DNA of 45,562 bases from a bacterium. GTDB taxonomy: Bacteria; Bacillota_I; Bacilli_A; Izemoplasmatales; Hujiaoplasmataceae. This document shows positions 16,282 to 25,674 of the stretch, piece by piece. The stretch is taken from positions 1 to 45,562 of the forward strand of contig JAUXXX010000068.1 in assembly GCA_030684695.1 (NCBI GenBank), in the 5' to 3' direction. The translations under genes were made by a program, and so were the position numbers. The notes under the pieces are model-generated. The model had not been told where the DNA came from. It was given only the letters and a program-made list of their open reading frames with translations, and did not search any database. Position 1 is the first letter of the stretch. Each line of letters begins with the position of its first letter.

Positions 16282-18464
16282 GTTTACGTATTGCTTTAGT
16301 CGGAAATCCCAACAGTGGTAAAACCACGTTGTTTAATGCTTTAACAGGCTCAAATCAAAGTGTCGGTAACTGGCCTGGGGTCACTGTAGAAAAAAAATCA
16401 GGGATTTATAAAAAAGACAACTTCGAAGTTGAAATCATCGATTTACCGGGGATTTATTCATTATCCACCATTTCACTAGAAGAAGAATTGACTTCAAACT
16501 ATATCAAGAACCAAAAAATGGATGTTATCATCAATATTGTCGATGCATCTAATTTGGAACGGAATTTATACTTAACGTATCAATTGTTGGATTCCTCGAT
16601 TCCCGTCGTGGTTGCTCTCAACTGCATGGACATCGTCGAAAAGCAACTCGCAAATATTAACACAGTGAAACTGGCGCATATTTTAGGTGTTCCAATTGTG
16701 CCAATCACCGCTTCAAAAAAAATGGGGATTTTAGAATTAATGCGTCAGGTAGAAGTGTTGAATCATACGAAAAGACAAGTTCATCCCATTTACAATCCAT
16801 TGGTGGAATCCACCATTCAACGATTTACTGACATCTTGCAAGATCGTTTTTTTGCCATTCGCTATTTTGAAGACGGTGAAAAAGCATTTACAAAGGATTG
16901 TGTATTAAAAAGCAAATTGCCTCAACTTGAGGAAGCAAAAGAAAGTGAAAAGGAAAAACATGGCATCGATTTTGATATGGTTTTACCCAATGCACGCTAT
17001 GAATCTATTGAGCAGATACGGGATGAAGTGTTATCGAAACCACTATTGGAAACCATTTCTACTACAGAAAAAATTGATCAAGTATTAACGCATCGTTTGT
17101 TTGGGATTCCTTTATTTGGACTGATTATGTTTTTGGTCTTTTTCATTGCATTTGGACCGATGGGGTCCTTCATCACGGATGGATTTGTTTCCTTAATCGA
17201 ATTATTCTTTCAGTTGATTGGGCAAGGAGTTGAAGCTGCTGGAATGGCTCCGTGGGTCACAAGTTTAATTAACAACGGCTTTTTTGGTGGGTTAGCAAGT
17301 GTGGTTGGATTCTTACCACAATTGATGATTTTATTCTTATTTTTATCACTACTTGAAGATAGTGGTTATATGTCCAGAGCAGCGTTTATTATGGACCGAG
17401 CATTACGTAGATTTGGACTATCTGGGAAATCCTTTATTCCGATGCTCCTTGGGTTTGGCTGTAGTGTGCCAGCCATGGTTTCTACTAGAACGCTTGATAA
17501 AGCAGAAGACCGAAAACTTACTACGATGATCATCCCATTTATGTCTTGTGGGGCGAAAGCACCCATTTATGGGGTATTTGCAGGAGCGTTGTTTGCTAGA
17601 GGGGCATATGTTGTGGTATTTTCAATGTACATTCTTGGAATTTTGGTCGCGTTGTTATCGGCATTATTGTTCAAAAAGACGATTTTAAAATCGGCATCCG
17701 CCAATTACTTAATGGAGTTACCAGAATATCGTCGTCCCACAATCAAGAACACATGGATTCACACTTGGGAACGATCCAAAGGCTTTTTAATCAAAGCAGG
17801 AACCATTTTACTTGGTGCGTTCATCGTTATTTGGTTCTTAAGCTATTTTGGTACCGTAGATGGAAGTTTCCGCCTCTTAAGTGAAGACGAGATAGAGTTC
17901 AGTTTACTGGGTCAAATCGGACAGTTTATGTTACCTATTTTCCAACCCATGGGAGTGTATGACTGGCGTGCAACTGTGGCGATACTTACTGGATTTGTTG
18001 CGAAAGAATCGGTCGTTGGAACATTGGGAATTTTGTATGGAGTATCTGGAGATGTGATTGAAAACGGGTCTGCGTTGTATCCTTACATTCGTGCAGCGTT
18101 TACCCCCGTTCAAGCGTATGCCTTTATGGCCTTTGCATTATTGAGCGCTCCTTGTATCGCTGCCTTGGCTGCGATGAAAAAGGAATTAGTGTCTATGAAA
18201 TGGTTTTTATTCGCCTTGGTATATGAGATGGGTGTCGCTTATCTCGTTGCGTTTTTAATCTATCAAATTGGTAGTATGTCTAGTGGAGGAATACTGACGA
18301 TTGTTTTCTTACTGATTGTGATTGGAATCGTTGCTTCTACGGGATATAGAGTCTTTAAAAACAAAGGAAGTACGTGTGTTACTTGTAGTGGATGTGTTGT
18401 GGACAAAAGTTGCACCAGAAGTGAATTAGAACGAAAATCAAACACAGACGTCACCCAAGAGTGA
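16278..18464 (+). CDS. feoB: Ferrous iron transporter B
   Basis: The 728-residue protein starts with a GTPase domain: G1 GNPNSGKTT (9-17), G3 DLPG, G4 NCMD. The helical guanine-dissociation-inhibitor region follows. The membrane domain has Nramp-like gate motifs GFGCSVPAM and LSAPCIAAL, each with its conserved Cys. The C-terminus ends with a Cys-rich tail (CVTCSGC), a common FeoB ending. It imports Fe2+ across the cytoplasmic membrane. The start overlaps feoA by 4 bp, so translation is coupled. Length and domain order are normal. Confidence 0.97.
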   Translation: MSLRIALVGNPNSGKTTLFNALTGSNQSVGNWPGVTVEKKSGIYKKDNFEVEIIDLPGIYSLSTISLEEELTSNYIKNQKMDVIINIVDASNLERNLYLTYQLLDSSIPVVVALNCMDIVEKQLANINTVKLAHILGVPIVPITASKKMGILELMRQVEVLNHTKRQVHPIYNPLVESTIQRFTDILQDRFFAIRYFEDGEKAFTKDCVLKSKLPQLEEAKESEKEKHGIDFDMVLPNARYESIEQIRDEVLSKPLLETISTTEKIDQVLTHRLFGIPLFGLIMFLVFFIAFGPMGSFITDGFVSLIELFFQLIGQGVEAAGMAPWVTSLINNGFFGGLASVVGFLPQLMILFLFLSLLEDSGYMSRAAFIMDRALRRFGLSGKSFIPMLLGFGCSVPAMVSTRTLDKAEDRKLTTMIIPFMSCGAKAPIYGVFAGALFARGAYVVVFSMYILGILVALLSALLFKKTILKSASANYLMELPEYRRPTIKNTWIHTWERSKGFLIKAGTILLGAFIVIWFLSYFGTVDGSFRLLSEDEIEFSLLGQIGQFMLPIFQPMGVYDWRATVAILTGFVAKESVVGTLGILYGVSGDVIENGSALYPYIRAAFTPVQAYAFMAFALLSAPCIAALAAMKKELVSMKWFLFALVYEMGVAYLVAFLIYQIGSMSSGGILTIVFLLIVIGIVASTGYRVFKNKGSTCVTCSGCVVDKSCTRSELERKSNTDVTQE

Positions 18465-18471
18465 GGGTTGT

Positions 18472-18864
18472 ATGAAAAAACTCATTACCGATTTTTCGGA
18501 ATCACTGGAAGACTATTTGGAAGCGATTTATGTATTAGGTGGACAAAATGTACGTAGTGTTGATTTGGCCAACCATTTAGGCGTATCAAAGGCAAGTGTG
18601 AATCATGCCATTCATCAGCTATCCTTGAATGAGTTGGTTGAAAAAGCTCCGTATGGGGATATTCATCTCACTTCGCAAGGCATGGATTTTTCTGTTCGTA
18701 TTTTACGCAAGCACCAAGTCATAAAGCAGTTTCTCACAGACATTCTTGGTGTAGATGATTCAACAGCGGAATTAGAAGCCTGTGGAATTGAACATAACAT
18801 TAGTGATGATACCTTAAATCGATTGATTTCTTTGATGGAGTCAAAAAAAACTTCGACCGAATAA
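18472..18864 (+). CDS. DtxR/MntR-family metal-dependent repressor
   Basis: The 130-residue protein has an N-terminal winged helix (SLEDYLEAIYVL, HLGVSKASVNHAIHQL) and a short metal-binding/dimerisation domain with CGIEHNIS. The Cys-x2-Glu-His arrangement resembles the iron-type DtxR/IdeR site more than MntR, where Glu takes the Cys position. There is no SH3-like third domain. It follows feoB by 7 bp, taking the place of feoC, and probably closes an autoregulatory loop on the feo promoter. A bidirectional terminator overlaps its stop codon. Confidence 0.88.
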   Translation: MKKLITDFSESLEDYLEAIYVLGGQNVRSVDLANHLGVSKASVNHAIHQLSLNELVEKAPYGDIHLTSQGMDFSVRILRKHQVIKQFLTDILGVDDSTAELEACGIEHNISDDTLNRLISLMESKKTSTE

Positions 18865-18878
18865 AGGTCGAAGTTTTT
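18846..18878. terminator. Bidirectional terminator between the DtxR-like and LacI-like genes
   Basis: CTTCGACC (18851-18858) pairs with GGTCGAAG (18866-18873). It is extended by AAAAA and TTTTT, so it can terminate transcription from both converging genes. Confidence 0.9.
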
Positions 18879-18879
18879 A

Positions 18880-19851
18880 TTAGCATTTGGTTGTTTCGCG
18901 ATCAATCAAGGTAACATCGATTTGAACATGGAACTTTTCAATAGGTTCTTTGTTCATTAACTTCACTAAGGTGTCGACGGCATATTGCCCGATTTTTGCG
19001 GTTGATTGGGAGATTGTTGTCAATTTAGGACTAATGATGCGGGATAACTCAATGTTATCAAAGCCAATGACCTGAACATCCTCAGGAACACGTTTGCCTG
19101 CAGATTTTAAACTTTGAATCACGTTTAGTGCAATGATATCCGAATCACAAAAAATTCCGTCACAGTCTAGATTGGAGTTCACAACGTTTTGGATGTCCTC
19201 TTGACTGGGGTTTTTAAAGTCTAGATCGAAGCTGAAATTATATATTTTTAGCTTTTCTAATACGGATTTAAACCCAATAGTACGATCTTGTACTGGCAGC
19301 AAGACACTCGGACCTCTGAAATGGATGATTTTTTTACATCCACAATCCACAAGTTTTTGTGCAGCTAACCTGCCACCCATGGTATTGTTGGAAGTAACTG
19401 AGGGAACGTCTTCTGTTAATTTGTGGTCAATGGCAATAATTGGAATGTTTAATGATTTGTAGTCTTGAATCCGAGTGGTGTTTGAAATCATAATCACACC
19501 ATCGATGTTGTATTGTTGGAAGACTTGGAGGTATTTGGTTTCACGTTCCTTGTTGTCCTGAGAGTTACATACCATCATACGATAGTTATGTTTTACTGTA
19601 ATGTCTTCGATGACTTCGAGTAATTCTGCAAAGTAATAAGATGTCAAGTGAGGAACGATGATGCCAATGATTCTTGATTGTTTCTTAAACAGGGAGCGAG
19701 CTAATTCGTTTGGAACATACTGTAACTCTTTAATTGCTTCATACACAAGTTCTTTGGTAGTTTCATTCACGTATCCTTTTTTGTTGATAACGCGTGAAAC
19801 GGTCGCAACACTGACGTGGGCTAGTTTCGCGACATCTTTAATGGTAGCCAT
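18880..19851 (-). CDS. LacI-family transcriptional repressor
   Basis: The 323-residue protein begins with the LacI helix-turn-helix (ATIKDVAKLAHVSVATVSRV) and hinge (YVPNELARSL). A periplasmic-binding-type sugar domain follows, with IIGIIVPHLTSYYF, DGVIMIS, IIAIDHK, VIGFDNIE and LTTISQS. It is divergent from a GH13 alpha-glucosidase/amylase gene, so maltodextrin or related sugar control is the best guess. It could also be a more global regulator. The 370-bp divergent gap contains several palindromes. Its start codon follows an AAGGAAGTG-type ribosome binding site read on the minus strand. Confidence 0.93.
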   Translation of the reverse strand: MATIKDVAKLAHVSVATVSRVINKKGYVNETTKELVYEAIKELQYVPNELARSLFKKQSRIIGIIVPHLTSYYFAELLEVIEDITVKHNYRMMVCNSQDNKERETKYLQVFQQYNIDGVIMISNTTRIQDYKSLNIPIIAIDHKLTEDVPSVTSNNTMGGRLAAQKLVDCGCKKIIHFRGPSVLLPVQDRTIGFKSVLEKLKIYNFSFDLDFKNPSQEDIQNVVNSNLDCDGIFCDSDIIALNVIQSLKSAGKRVPEDVQVIGFDNIELSRIISPKLTTISQSTAKIGQYAVDTLVKLMNKEPIEKFHVQIDVTLIDRETTKC

Positions 19852-20221
19852 GCATACACTTCCTTTTTTGGTCTATGCCTCTATTATAACGACACTTCTT
19901 TGTTTTTGAAAGCATAAATGTAGAAAGTATGTAATTAATTACACATTATAGTGAAATACTGAAAAGGTCTATGTAAAAGCCGTTACATACGAGAAATGAC
20001 CATGCATTTCACACGAATACTTCATATCAACCATACATTCACCAATCTTCATTCGATACGAGGTTCTTTTGGGATATATGTAATACACTGCCTCTAAAGT
20101 ATTCTTTTACATAAAAAACGTGGATATTTGATATGAACCAATACCATAATCGTTTTATGAATGGACTAGTAGAACAAAATACGATATCATAAAATAGAAA
20201 ACGTTTGAGAAAGGATTTATT
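19852..20221. promoter_or_regulatory. Divergent lacI-like/GH13 control region
   Basis: This 370-bp gap contains no credible gene. For the repressor there is a minus-strand TATAAT (19883-19888). For the amylase, TGGACT (20162-20167) and TATCAT (20185-20190) are spaced by 17 bp. Palindromes are: TGTAATTAATTACA (19930-19943, perfect); TATGTAA/TTACATA (19970-19989); and TTCATATCAA (20021-20030) with its exact reverse complement at 20128-20137. AAACGTTT (20199-20206) lies between the amylase -10 box and ribosome binding site. The last is the most LacI-like, because family operators usually have a central CG. Confidence 0.6.
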
Positions 20222-21526
20222 ATGTTAAAAACAAATATCGCTTTACGAAATAAAGTCATCTATCAAGTATTTATTCGAAACCACACATTAGAAGGAACCA
20301 TACAAGCACTGATTCAAGATTTAGACCGTATCAAAGAACTAGGAGTCGACATGGTGTATGTGTTACCTGTTCATCCCATTGGGGAGTTAAAAAGAAAAGG
20401 TTCCATGGGAAGTCCTTATTCCATTCAAGACTATCGTCAAATATCACCAGACTTAGGAACGATGGCGGATTTCCAAACATTAATTCACGAAGTACATAAG
20501 CGAAATATGCAGTTCATGATGGACATTGTTTTTAATCATACATCTCGGGATTCCGTTTTACTTAAGAGTCATCCAGAGTGGTTTTATAAAAATATTCATG
20601 GCCAATTTGCCAATCGTGTCGGGGACTGGTGGGATATCACCGATCTTGATTTTCGGAAAAGTAAGGATTTATGGGTTGAACTCATCGATATATTGGAGTT
20701 TTATGCGATTCAAGGAGTCGATGCTTTCCGTTGTGACGTGGCGAGTATCGTTCCTCTTGAATTTTGGGCACTAGCGCGTAAACGCGTTTCCAGAATCAAC
20801 AAGAACATCATCTGGCTGAGTGAATCGGTTCACGGAGGATTTGTAAAGTACCTTCGTGATCAAGGAATTGATGCATGGAGCGAAGCCGAAATGTACTCTG
20901 TTTTTGATATGGCATACGATTACGATGTGTTTCCTTATTTGGAAGATGCAATTGCAGGAAAACGTCCTTTCAAAGACTATTTAGAAGCACTACATCGACA
21001 ACTTGAAATCTATCCAGCTAATTATGTGAAAATGAAATATGTTGAAAACCATGATGTGGAACGAATCATGACTTTGACAAATAACAACATTTATAAAAGC
21101 ATGAATTGGATTGCTTGTTCGTATTTTCAAAAAGGGGCGATGATGCTTTATGCAGGGACGGAGTATTTGTCTAACATTCGTCCGAATTTGTTTGAAAAGG
21201 ATGTTTTTACCAAAGAGGTTGATATTTCTTCGTTGATCAGCAAACTGAGTAAAATCAAAAAGAAAAGCATCTTTTCTCAAAGCATATATGAAGTTCATAT
21301 TCCTGTGATCGAGGGAGTCATCTATTTGAGTCATCGTTTAGGAAATAAGGAGTGGCACGGAATCTTTAATGTTGGTCAAGTAACTGGTCAAATCCAAGTT
21401 AAGTTGCCCGATGGAGTATACATGAACCAGTTAAACAAGAAACGCATTCACGTCCAAGATTCATCCATCGATTGTGGAAAAGATCCGATATACATCGAAG
21501 TTAAAAATTCAAAGAGAGCGCGTTAG
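20222..21526 (+). CDS. GH13 alpha-amylase-family glycoside hydrolase
   Basis: The 434-residue cytoplasmic enzyme (no signal peptide) has the four GH13 regions: DIVFNH near 101-106, the nucleophile D172 in GVDAFRCDVAS, the acid/base E201 in WLSES, and ENHD (275-278) with D278. It is shorter than most amylases, with a reduced C-terminal beta domain. GSMGSPYSIQDYR matches intracellular oligosaccharide-cleaving members such as alpha-glucosidases and maltodextrin hydrolases. ATG 20222 is preceded by GAGAAAGGA. It is probably repressed by the divergent LacI-family protein. No sugar transporter is adjacent. Exact substrate is unknown. Confidence 0.9.
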   Translation: MLKTNIALRNKVIYQVFIRNHTLEGTIQALIQDLDRIKELGVDMVYVLPVHPIGELKRKGSMGSPYSIQDYRQISPDLGTMADFQTLIHEVHKRNMQFMMDIVFNHTSRDSVLLKSHPEWFYKNIHGQFANRVGDWWDITDLDFRKSKDLWVELIDILEFYAIQGVDAFRCDVASIVPLEFWALARKRVSRINKNIIWLSESVHGGFVKYLRDQGIDAWSEAEMYSVFDMAYDYDVFPYLEDAIAGKRPFKDYLEALHRQLEIYPANYVKMKYVENHDVERIMTLTNNNIYKSMNWIACSYFQKGAMMLYAGTEYLSNIRPNLFEKDVFTKEVDISSLISKLSKIKKKSIFSQSIYEVHIPVIEGVIYLSHRLGNKEWHGIFNVGQVTGQIQVKLPDGVYMNQLNKKRIHVQDSSIDCGKDPIYIEVKNSKRAR

Positions 21527-21540
21527 TCGCTCTTTTTGAA
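21509..21540 (+). terminator. Terminator after the GH13 gene
   Basis: AGAGCG (21515-21520) pairs with CGCTCT (21528-21533), extended by A/T pairs, followed by TTTTT. The stem overlaps the end of the gene. Confidence 0.85.
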
Positions 21541-21564
21541 TTCATCGATTTGGGTACTTGAATG

Positions 21565-21573
21565 TGTTATAAT
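21565..21573 (+). promoter_or_regulatory. Extended -10 promoter of trmFO-xerC-rlmH
   Basis: TGTTATAAT is a perfect extended -10, 18 bp before ATG 21592. AAAGGTGAT is the ribosome binding site within a very short leader. Confidence 0.65.
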
Positions 21574-21591
21574 AAAGAAAAGGTGATATAA

Positions 21592-22902
21592 ATGAAAGAA
21601 CAAATCGTCCACGTTATTGGAGCCGGGCTTGCTGGTTGTGAAGCCAGTTATCAATTAGCGAAGCGTGGGATTTTCGTAAAACTATATGAGATGAAACCGA
21701 AAAAAAAGAGTCCTGCACATTCGCTTGATACATTTGCGGAGCTGGTATGTTCAAATTCCTTTCGCTCTGACTCCCTTGAGAATGCCGCAGGCATTTTAAA
21801 GGCTGAGTTACGGATGCTTGATTCACTTGTAATGAAAGCTGCTTCCAAGTATCAAGTACCTGCCGGTAGCGCATTAGCTGTGGACCGGGAAGGCTTTTCA
21901 ACGTATGTGACTCAACTGCTACAAGCTCATCCATTGATTGAAATTGTGGAAGAAGAAGTTAAGACTATTCCACCAGGATATGTGATCATCGCGACTGGGC
22001 CATTAACTGCAGAAGACTTATTCGAAGACATTAAGAAGCTTTCAGGAGAAGAAAGTTTATATTTTTTTGACGCTGCAGCACCCATTGTCGAATACGATTC
22101 CATCGATTTTTCGATTGCTTATTTTAAGAGTCGTTATGACAAGGGAGAAGCTACTTACATCAATTGTCCCATGACAAAAGATCAATACGATCATTGGTAT
22201 AACGAACTCATTCATGCCCAGTGTGTCGTTCCTAAAGATTTTGAAATGAAAGTATTTGAAGGTTGTATGCCATTTGAAGAAATGGCCAAACGTGGAAAAG
22301 AAACCTTACTCTTTGGACCAATGAAACCTGTGGGTCTTCGACTCCCAGATGGAACGAAACCGTACGCTGTGGTTCAGCTACGCCAAGATAACCTCCAAAA
22401 AACGTTGTTTAATATTGTTGGTTTTCAAACACATTTGACATTTTCAGAGCAAAAGCGGATTTTACGCTTGATTCCGGGATTGGAAAAAGTAAATATTGTA
22501 CGTTATGGGGTCATGCACAAAAACACGTTTGTCAATGGACCTCGTCTATTGAATAGTTGTTATCAAATGAAAGAACACCCATCAATTTTTATTGCAGGTC
22601 AGCTCTCTGGTGTGGAAGGCTATGTAGAAAGTGTAGGATCCGGAATGGTCGCTTCCATCAACATGGCTCGACTTTTGAAAAATCTTCCACTGATTGAGTT
22701 TCCTAGACATAGTGCTATTGGTGCACAAGCCTTTTATCTTGCCAATGCATCTCCAATCGATTTTCAACCGATGAATGTTAACTTTGGACTGTTTCCTCCT
22801 CTAGACGAAGACGCAAAAAAGAAAGAGCGAAAGAGCCGATATGCAAATCGAGCACTTCAGTCCATCCAGGAAGGATTGGAAAGAGGGATATTTGATGAGT
22901 AA
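21592..22902 (+). CDS. trmFO: Folate/FAD-dependent tRNA (uracil-54-C5)-methyltransferase
   Basis: The 436-residue flavoprotein starts with the FAD motif VIGAGLAGCEA and contains the TrmFO signatures ELVCSNSFRSDS, FFDAAAPIVEYDSID and GQLSGVEGYVESVGSG. It makes ribothymidine at position 54 of tRNA using methylene-tetrahydrofolate and FADH2, as in many Firmicutes. The next gene is a tyrosine recombinase starting 8 bp before its stop, an arrangement widely conserved in Firmicutes. Length is normal. Confidence 0.97.
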   Translation: MKEQIVHVIGAGLAGCEASYQLAKRGIFVKLYEMKPKKKSPAHSLDTFAELVCSNSFRSDSLENAAGILKAELRMLDSLVMKAASKYQVPAGSALAVDREGFSTYVTQLLQAHPLIEIVEEEVKTIPPGYVIIATGPLTAEDLFEDIKKLSGEESLYFFDAAAPIVEYDSIDFSIAYFKSRYDKGEATYINCPMTKDQYDHWYNELIHAQCVVPKDFEMKVFEGCMPFEEMAKRGKETLLFGPMKPVGLRLPDGTKPYAVVQLRQDNLQKTLFNIVGFQTHLTFSEQKRILRLIPGLEKVNIVRYGVMHKNTFVNGPRLLNSCYQMKEHPSIFIAGQLSGVEGYVESVGSGMVASINMARLLKNLPLIEFPRHSAIGAQAFYLANASPIDFQPMNVNFGLFPPLDEDAKKKERKSRYANRALQSIQEGLERGIFDE

Positions 22903-23809
22903 GCAGTATTTATCACAATATATGGATTATCTGAGAATTGAACGAAACTATTCGATTCATACCATTACAGCATACCAAAATGATGTGGTGATGTTTAAGA
23001 AGTTTTTAGAATCGGAAGAATTAGGAGATTATTTAGAAGCATCGGAACGAGTTGCCAAGTTTTATATTGCTTTTCTACATGCCAGCTACTCACCCACTTC
23101 CATCCGACGCAAAATCGCCTCAGTGAAAGCTTTTTATGATTATTTGATTATGGAAAAGCACCGTCTTGAGAACCCTTTTGCAAAAGCAGTTTTACCCAAA
23201 GCGGAAAAAAAGCTTCCTAAATTTATCTATGAAACAGAAGTCGCCACGTTCCTAGATTCCATTGATGTAGCTACCTTAAAAGGCAAACGGGATTTAGCAA
23301 TCTTTGAACTTTTATATAGTTCGGGTCTTCGAGTCTCTGAACTCACCTCGTTAACCACTTCAAGCATTGATGTTTTTTCAAAAACCATCAAGGTTATGGG
23401 CAAAGGGAAAAAGGAACGAGTTGTGCCCATTCATCAAAAAGCTATTGATGCCATTTCTGCGTATTTATCGTTTACCCGCCCTGTCTTTTTAGCGCGAAGT
23501 GAGCAAGTCGATTCCAAAATGCTGTTTTTAAACTTTAAAGGGTTTCCGCTGATGGATCGTGGTGTTCGGGCCATACTAGATAAAGAGTTGACGAAGCAAG
23601 CTTCCACTCAACAACTATCTCCCCATACCTTCCGTCATAGTTTCGCTACGCATTTACTAGACCATGGATTGGATTTGCGAAGTGTTCAAGAATTATTAGG
23701 ACATTCCTCCCTTCGTACCACTCAAATATATACGGAAGTATCCAAGGAAAAACTCAAAGATGTCTATGTGAATACCCATCCAAGAGCAAAGAGGACAAAA
23801 GATGAATAG
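22895..23809 (+). CDS. xerC: Tyrosine recombinase, XerC/CodV type
   Basis: The 304-residue protein has an N-terminal SAM-like core-binding domain (about 5-90) and a catalytic domain. R146 lies in SSGLRVSEL, K in GKGKKERVVP, H244 and R247 in HTFRHSF, H270 in GHSSLRTTQIY and the nucleophile Y279. Position directly after trmFO argues for chromosome-dimer resolution (CodV/XerC) rather than a mobile-element integrase. ATG 22895 overlaps the trmFO stop by 8 bp. An upstream in-frame start at 22841 lies within trmFO and would add a non-homologous tail. Stop overlaps rlmH by 8 bp. Confidence 0.92.
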   Translation: MSKQYLSQYMDYLRIERNYSIHTITAYQNDVVMFKKFLESEELGDYLEASERVAKFYIAFLHASYSPTSIRRKIASVKAFYDYLIMEKHRLENPFAKAVLPKAEKKLPKFIYETEVATFLDSIDVATLKGKRDLAIFELLYSSGLRVSELTSLTTSSIDVFSKTIKVMGKGKKERVVPIHQKAIDAISAYLSFTRPVFLARSEQVDSKMLFLNFKGFPLMDRGVRAILDKELTKQASTQQLSPHTFRHSFATHLLDHGLDLRSVQELLGHSSLRTTQIYTEVSKEKLKDVYVNTHPRAKRTKDE

Positions 23810-24284
23810 TATCCAAATCATTTGCATTGGCAAAATCAAAGAACCATATTTGATTTCTGGTATTCAAGAGTTTTCCAAACGATTAAAACCGTATGCAAAA
23901 CTTGATATCATTGAACTTGATGAATGTAAGAGTACCATGAACCCTAGTTCATCTGAACTACAATCAGTGATTAGTGAGGAGTCAAAACGAATTCTCGATA
24001 GATTACCAAAGGATGCTTATGTCTTTGCGTTGGCTATCGAAGGAACACAGTATTCAAGCGAAGAGTTTGCAAAAAGAATCGATGAAATATCCATCTATCA
24101 AACCAATAAGATTGTCTTCATCATTGGAGGTTCTCATGGATTAAGTGCTACTCTAAAAAATTCAGTCCACCAAACGCTGTCGTTTTCTAAAAGCACCTTT
24201 CCCCATCAATTAATGCGTTTGATTTTACTTGAGCAAGTATATCGGGCCGTTACCATCTTACATCATTTGCCTTATCACAAATAA
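23802..24284 (+). CDS. rlmH: 23S rRNA (pseudouridine1915-N3)-methyltransferase
   Basis: The 160-residue SPOUT-fold methyltransferase has IICIGKIKEPYL, FALAIEGTQYSSEEFA, FIIGGSHGLS (SAM-binding knot) and LMRLILLEQVYRA near the C-terminus. Length matches the family (about 159). It methylates a pseudouridine in helix 69 of 23S rRNA. Third gene of the trmFO operon, overlapping xerC by 8 bp, followed by a bidirectional terminator. Confidence 0.96.
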   Translation: MNSIQIICIGKIKEPYLISGIQEFSKRLKPYAKLDIIELDECKSTMNPSSSELQSVISEESKRILDRLPKDAYVFALAIEGTQYSSEEFAKRIDEISIYQTNKIVFIIGGSHGLSATLKNSVHQTLSFSKSTFPHQLMRLILLEQVYRAVTILHHLPYHK

Positions 24285-24317
24285 AAATGACGCACATAAT
24301 CGCTGCGTCATTGTTTA
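24284..24317. terminator. Bidirectional terminator between rlmH and pepT
   Basis: AATGACGCA (24286-24294) pairs with TGCGTCATT (24304-24312). T-rich sequence lies on both sides when read in each direction. Confidence 0.85.
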
Positions 24318-24319
24318 TT

Positions 24320-25537
24320 TTATAAGGAAAAATGTTCCACAATTGTTTTTAAGATGACGAGTGAGAGATTCATTTCCTGAATACTCGCATATTCATAAGG
24401 ACCATGGAAGTTATAACATCCGGTTCCTAAGTTTGGACAAGGCAGCCCCATGTATGTTAATCGAGCTCCATCGGTTCCACCACGAATTGGTTCAATGATG
24501 GGAGTAATACCATGTGCCAATATCGCATCTTTAGCGACATCAATAATTTCTTGATGATTTACGAGTAAATCTTTCATGTTAAAATAGGAATCTTTGATTG
24601 TCACTTTTACAGTATTTTTTCCATATTTTGCATTTAAGAACGCTTCTGCACGTACAAACTCGTCTTTTTGAGATTGGAATAGGGTTTTGTCGTGATTGCG
24701 AATGATGTATTCTGCTTTTGTAACTTCTGTCATACCTTCAATGAAGTGAAGATGATTAAATCCTTCGTATTTTTCGGTAAGTTCTGGACGAGCAGAACTG
24801 GATAACAATCGATCAAACTCCATAGCAAGTGAAATAGCATTCACCATTTTATGCTTTGCACTGCCTGGATGGACACTTTTTCCGTTAAACTCAATGACTG
24901 CACTCGCTGCATTGAAGTTTTCATAAGCGATTTCACCAGCAGCAGAGCCATCCAAGGTATATCCAAAATCCGCTCCAACTTTCGATAAGTCCAAATGATC
25001 GGTTCCTTTGCCCACTTCTTCATCGGGAGTGAATACAACTACAAGTTCTCCGTGAGGGATGGAAGGATTTTGTATATAATATTCCACTAAAGCCATAATA
25101 ATCGCTACACCGGCTTTGTCATCTGCCCCAAGTAGTGTAGTACCATCGGTGGTGATTAAATCAGATCCGATGTGACGCCTTAAATTACTAAAAACACTAG
25201 GATCTAGAATGATATTTTTTTCTTTATTAAGAACAATAACACCCCCATCGTAATTTTTAACAATCGAGGGTAGCACGTTGTAACCACTGGCATCAGGTGA
25301 GGTATCCACGTGAGCTACTAAAGCAATGGAAGGAATCTTCTTTGTGGAATTACTTGGAAGTTTACCAATCACATAACCAAATTCATCAATTGAAGCACGA
25401 ATGCCTAAATCGATTAATTCTTTTAACAAGAGTTTAGAGAGTTCCAATTGTTTTTTTGAGGAAGGATAGGTTGTCGAATGGGGATCAGATTGGGTATCAA
25501 ATTGGACATAACGTAAAAAACGGGGAATGAGTGACAT
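24320..25537 (-). CDS. pepT: Peptidase T (tripeptide aminopeptidase)
   Basis: The 405-residue M20-family zinc aminopeptidase has the metal-site blocks ALVAHVDTSPD, LLGADDKAGVAII and FTPDEEVGKGTD. GGTDGARL and GTGCYNFHGPYEYAS complete the site. These match PepT closely in order and length (about 410). It removes N-terminal residues from tripeptides in the cytoplasm. It is monocistronic on the minus strand, convergent with rlmH, with a TATAAT box (25569-25574, minus strand) just upstream. Confidence 0.95.
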   Translation of the reverse strand: MSLIPRFLRYVQFDTQSDPHSTTYPSSKKQLELSKLLLKELIDLGIRASIDEFGYVIGKLPSNSTKKIPSIALVAHVDTSPDASGYNVLPSIVKNYDGGVIVLNKEKNIILDPSVFSNLRRHIGSDLITTDGTTLLGADDKAGVAIIMALVEYYIQNPSIPHGELVVVFTPDEEVGKGTDHLDLSKVGADFGYTLDGSAAGEIAYENFNAASAVIEFNGKSVHPGSAKHKMVNAISLAMEFDRLLSSSARPELTEKYEGFNHLHFIEGMTEVTKAEYIIRNHDKTLFQSQKDEFVRAEAFLNAKYGKNTVKVTIKDSYFNMKDLLVNHQEIIDVAKDAILAHGITPIIEPIRGGTDGARLTYMGLPCPNLGTGCYNFHGPYEYASIQEMNLSLVILKTIVEHFSL

Positions 25538-25568
25538 AATTATACCTCTAGTTTTGTAAGATAATTCT

Positions 25569-25574
25569 ATTATA
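25569..25574 (-). promoter_or_regulatory. -10 box of pepT
   Basis: Read on the minus strand this is TATAAT, 31 bp before the pepT start. No convincing -35 box. Confidence 0.45.
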
Positions 25575-25674
25575 ACCTATCGTTGAAAATTTCATCTTTT
25601 ATATGACAAAGAAACACAAGAACCCTTGTTTTTTTTATACACACAAAAGTTTGTCCATGTGATGATATGTGCAA

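Noticed and set aside
22841-23809. Tyrosine recombinase as a mobile-element integrase
   Set aside because: It sits in the conserved trmFO-recombinase-rlmH order with overlapping genes. There are no att repeats or phage genes, and the nearest tRNA gene is far away.
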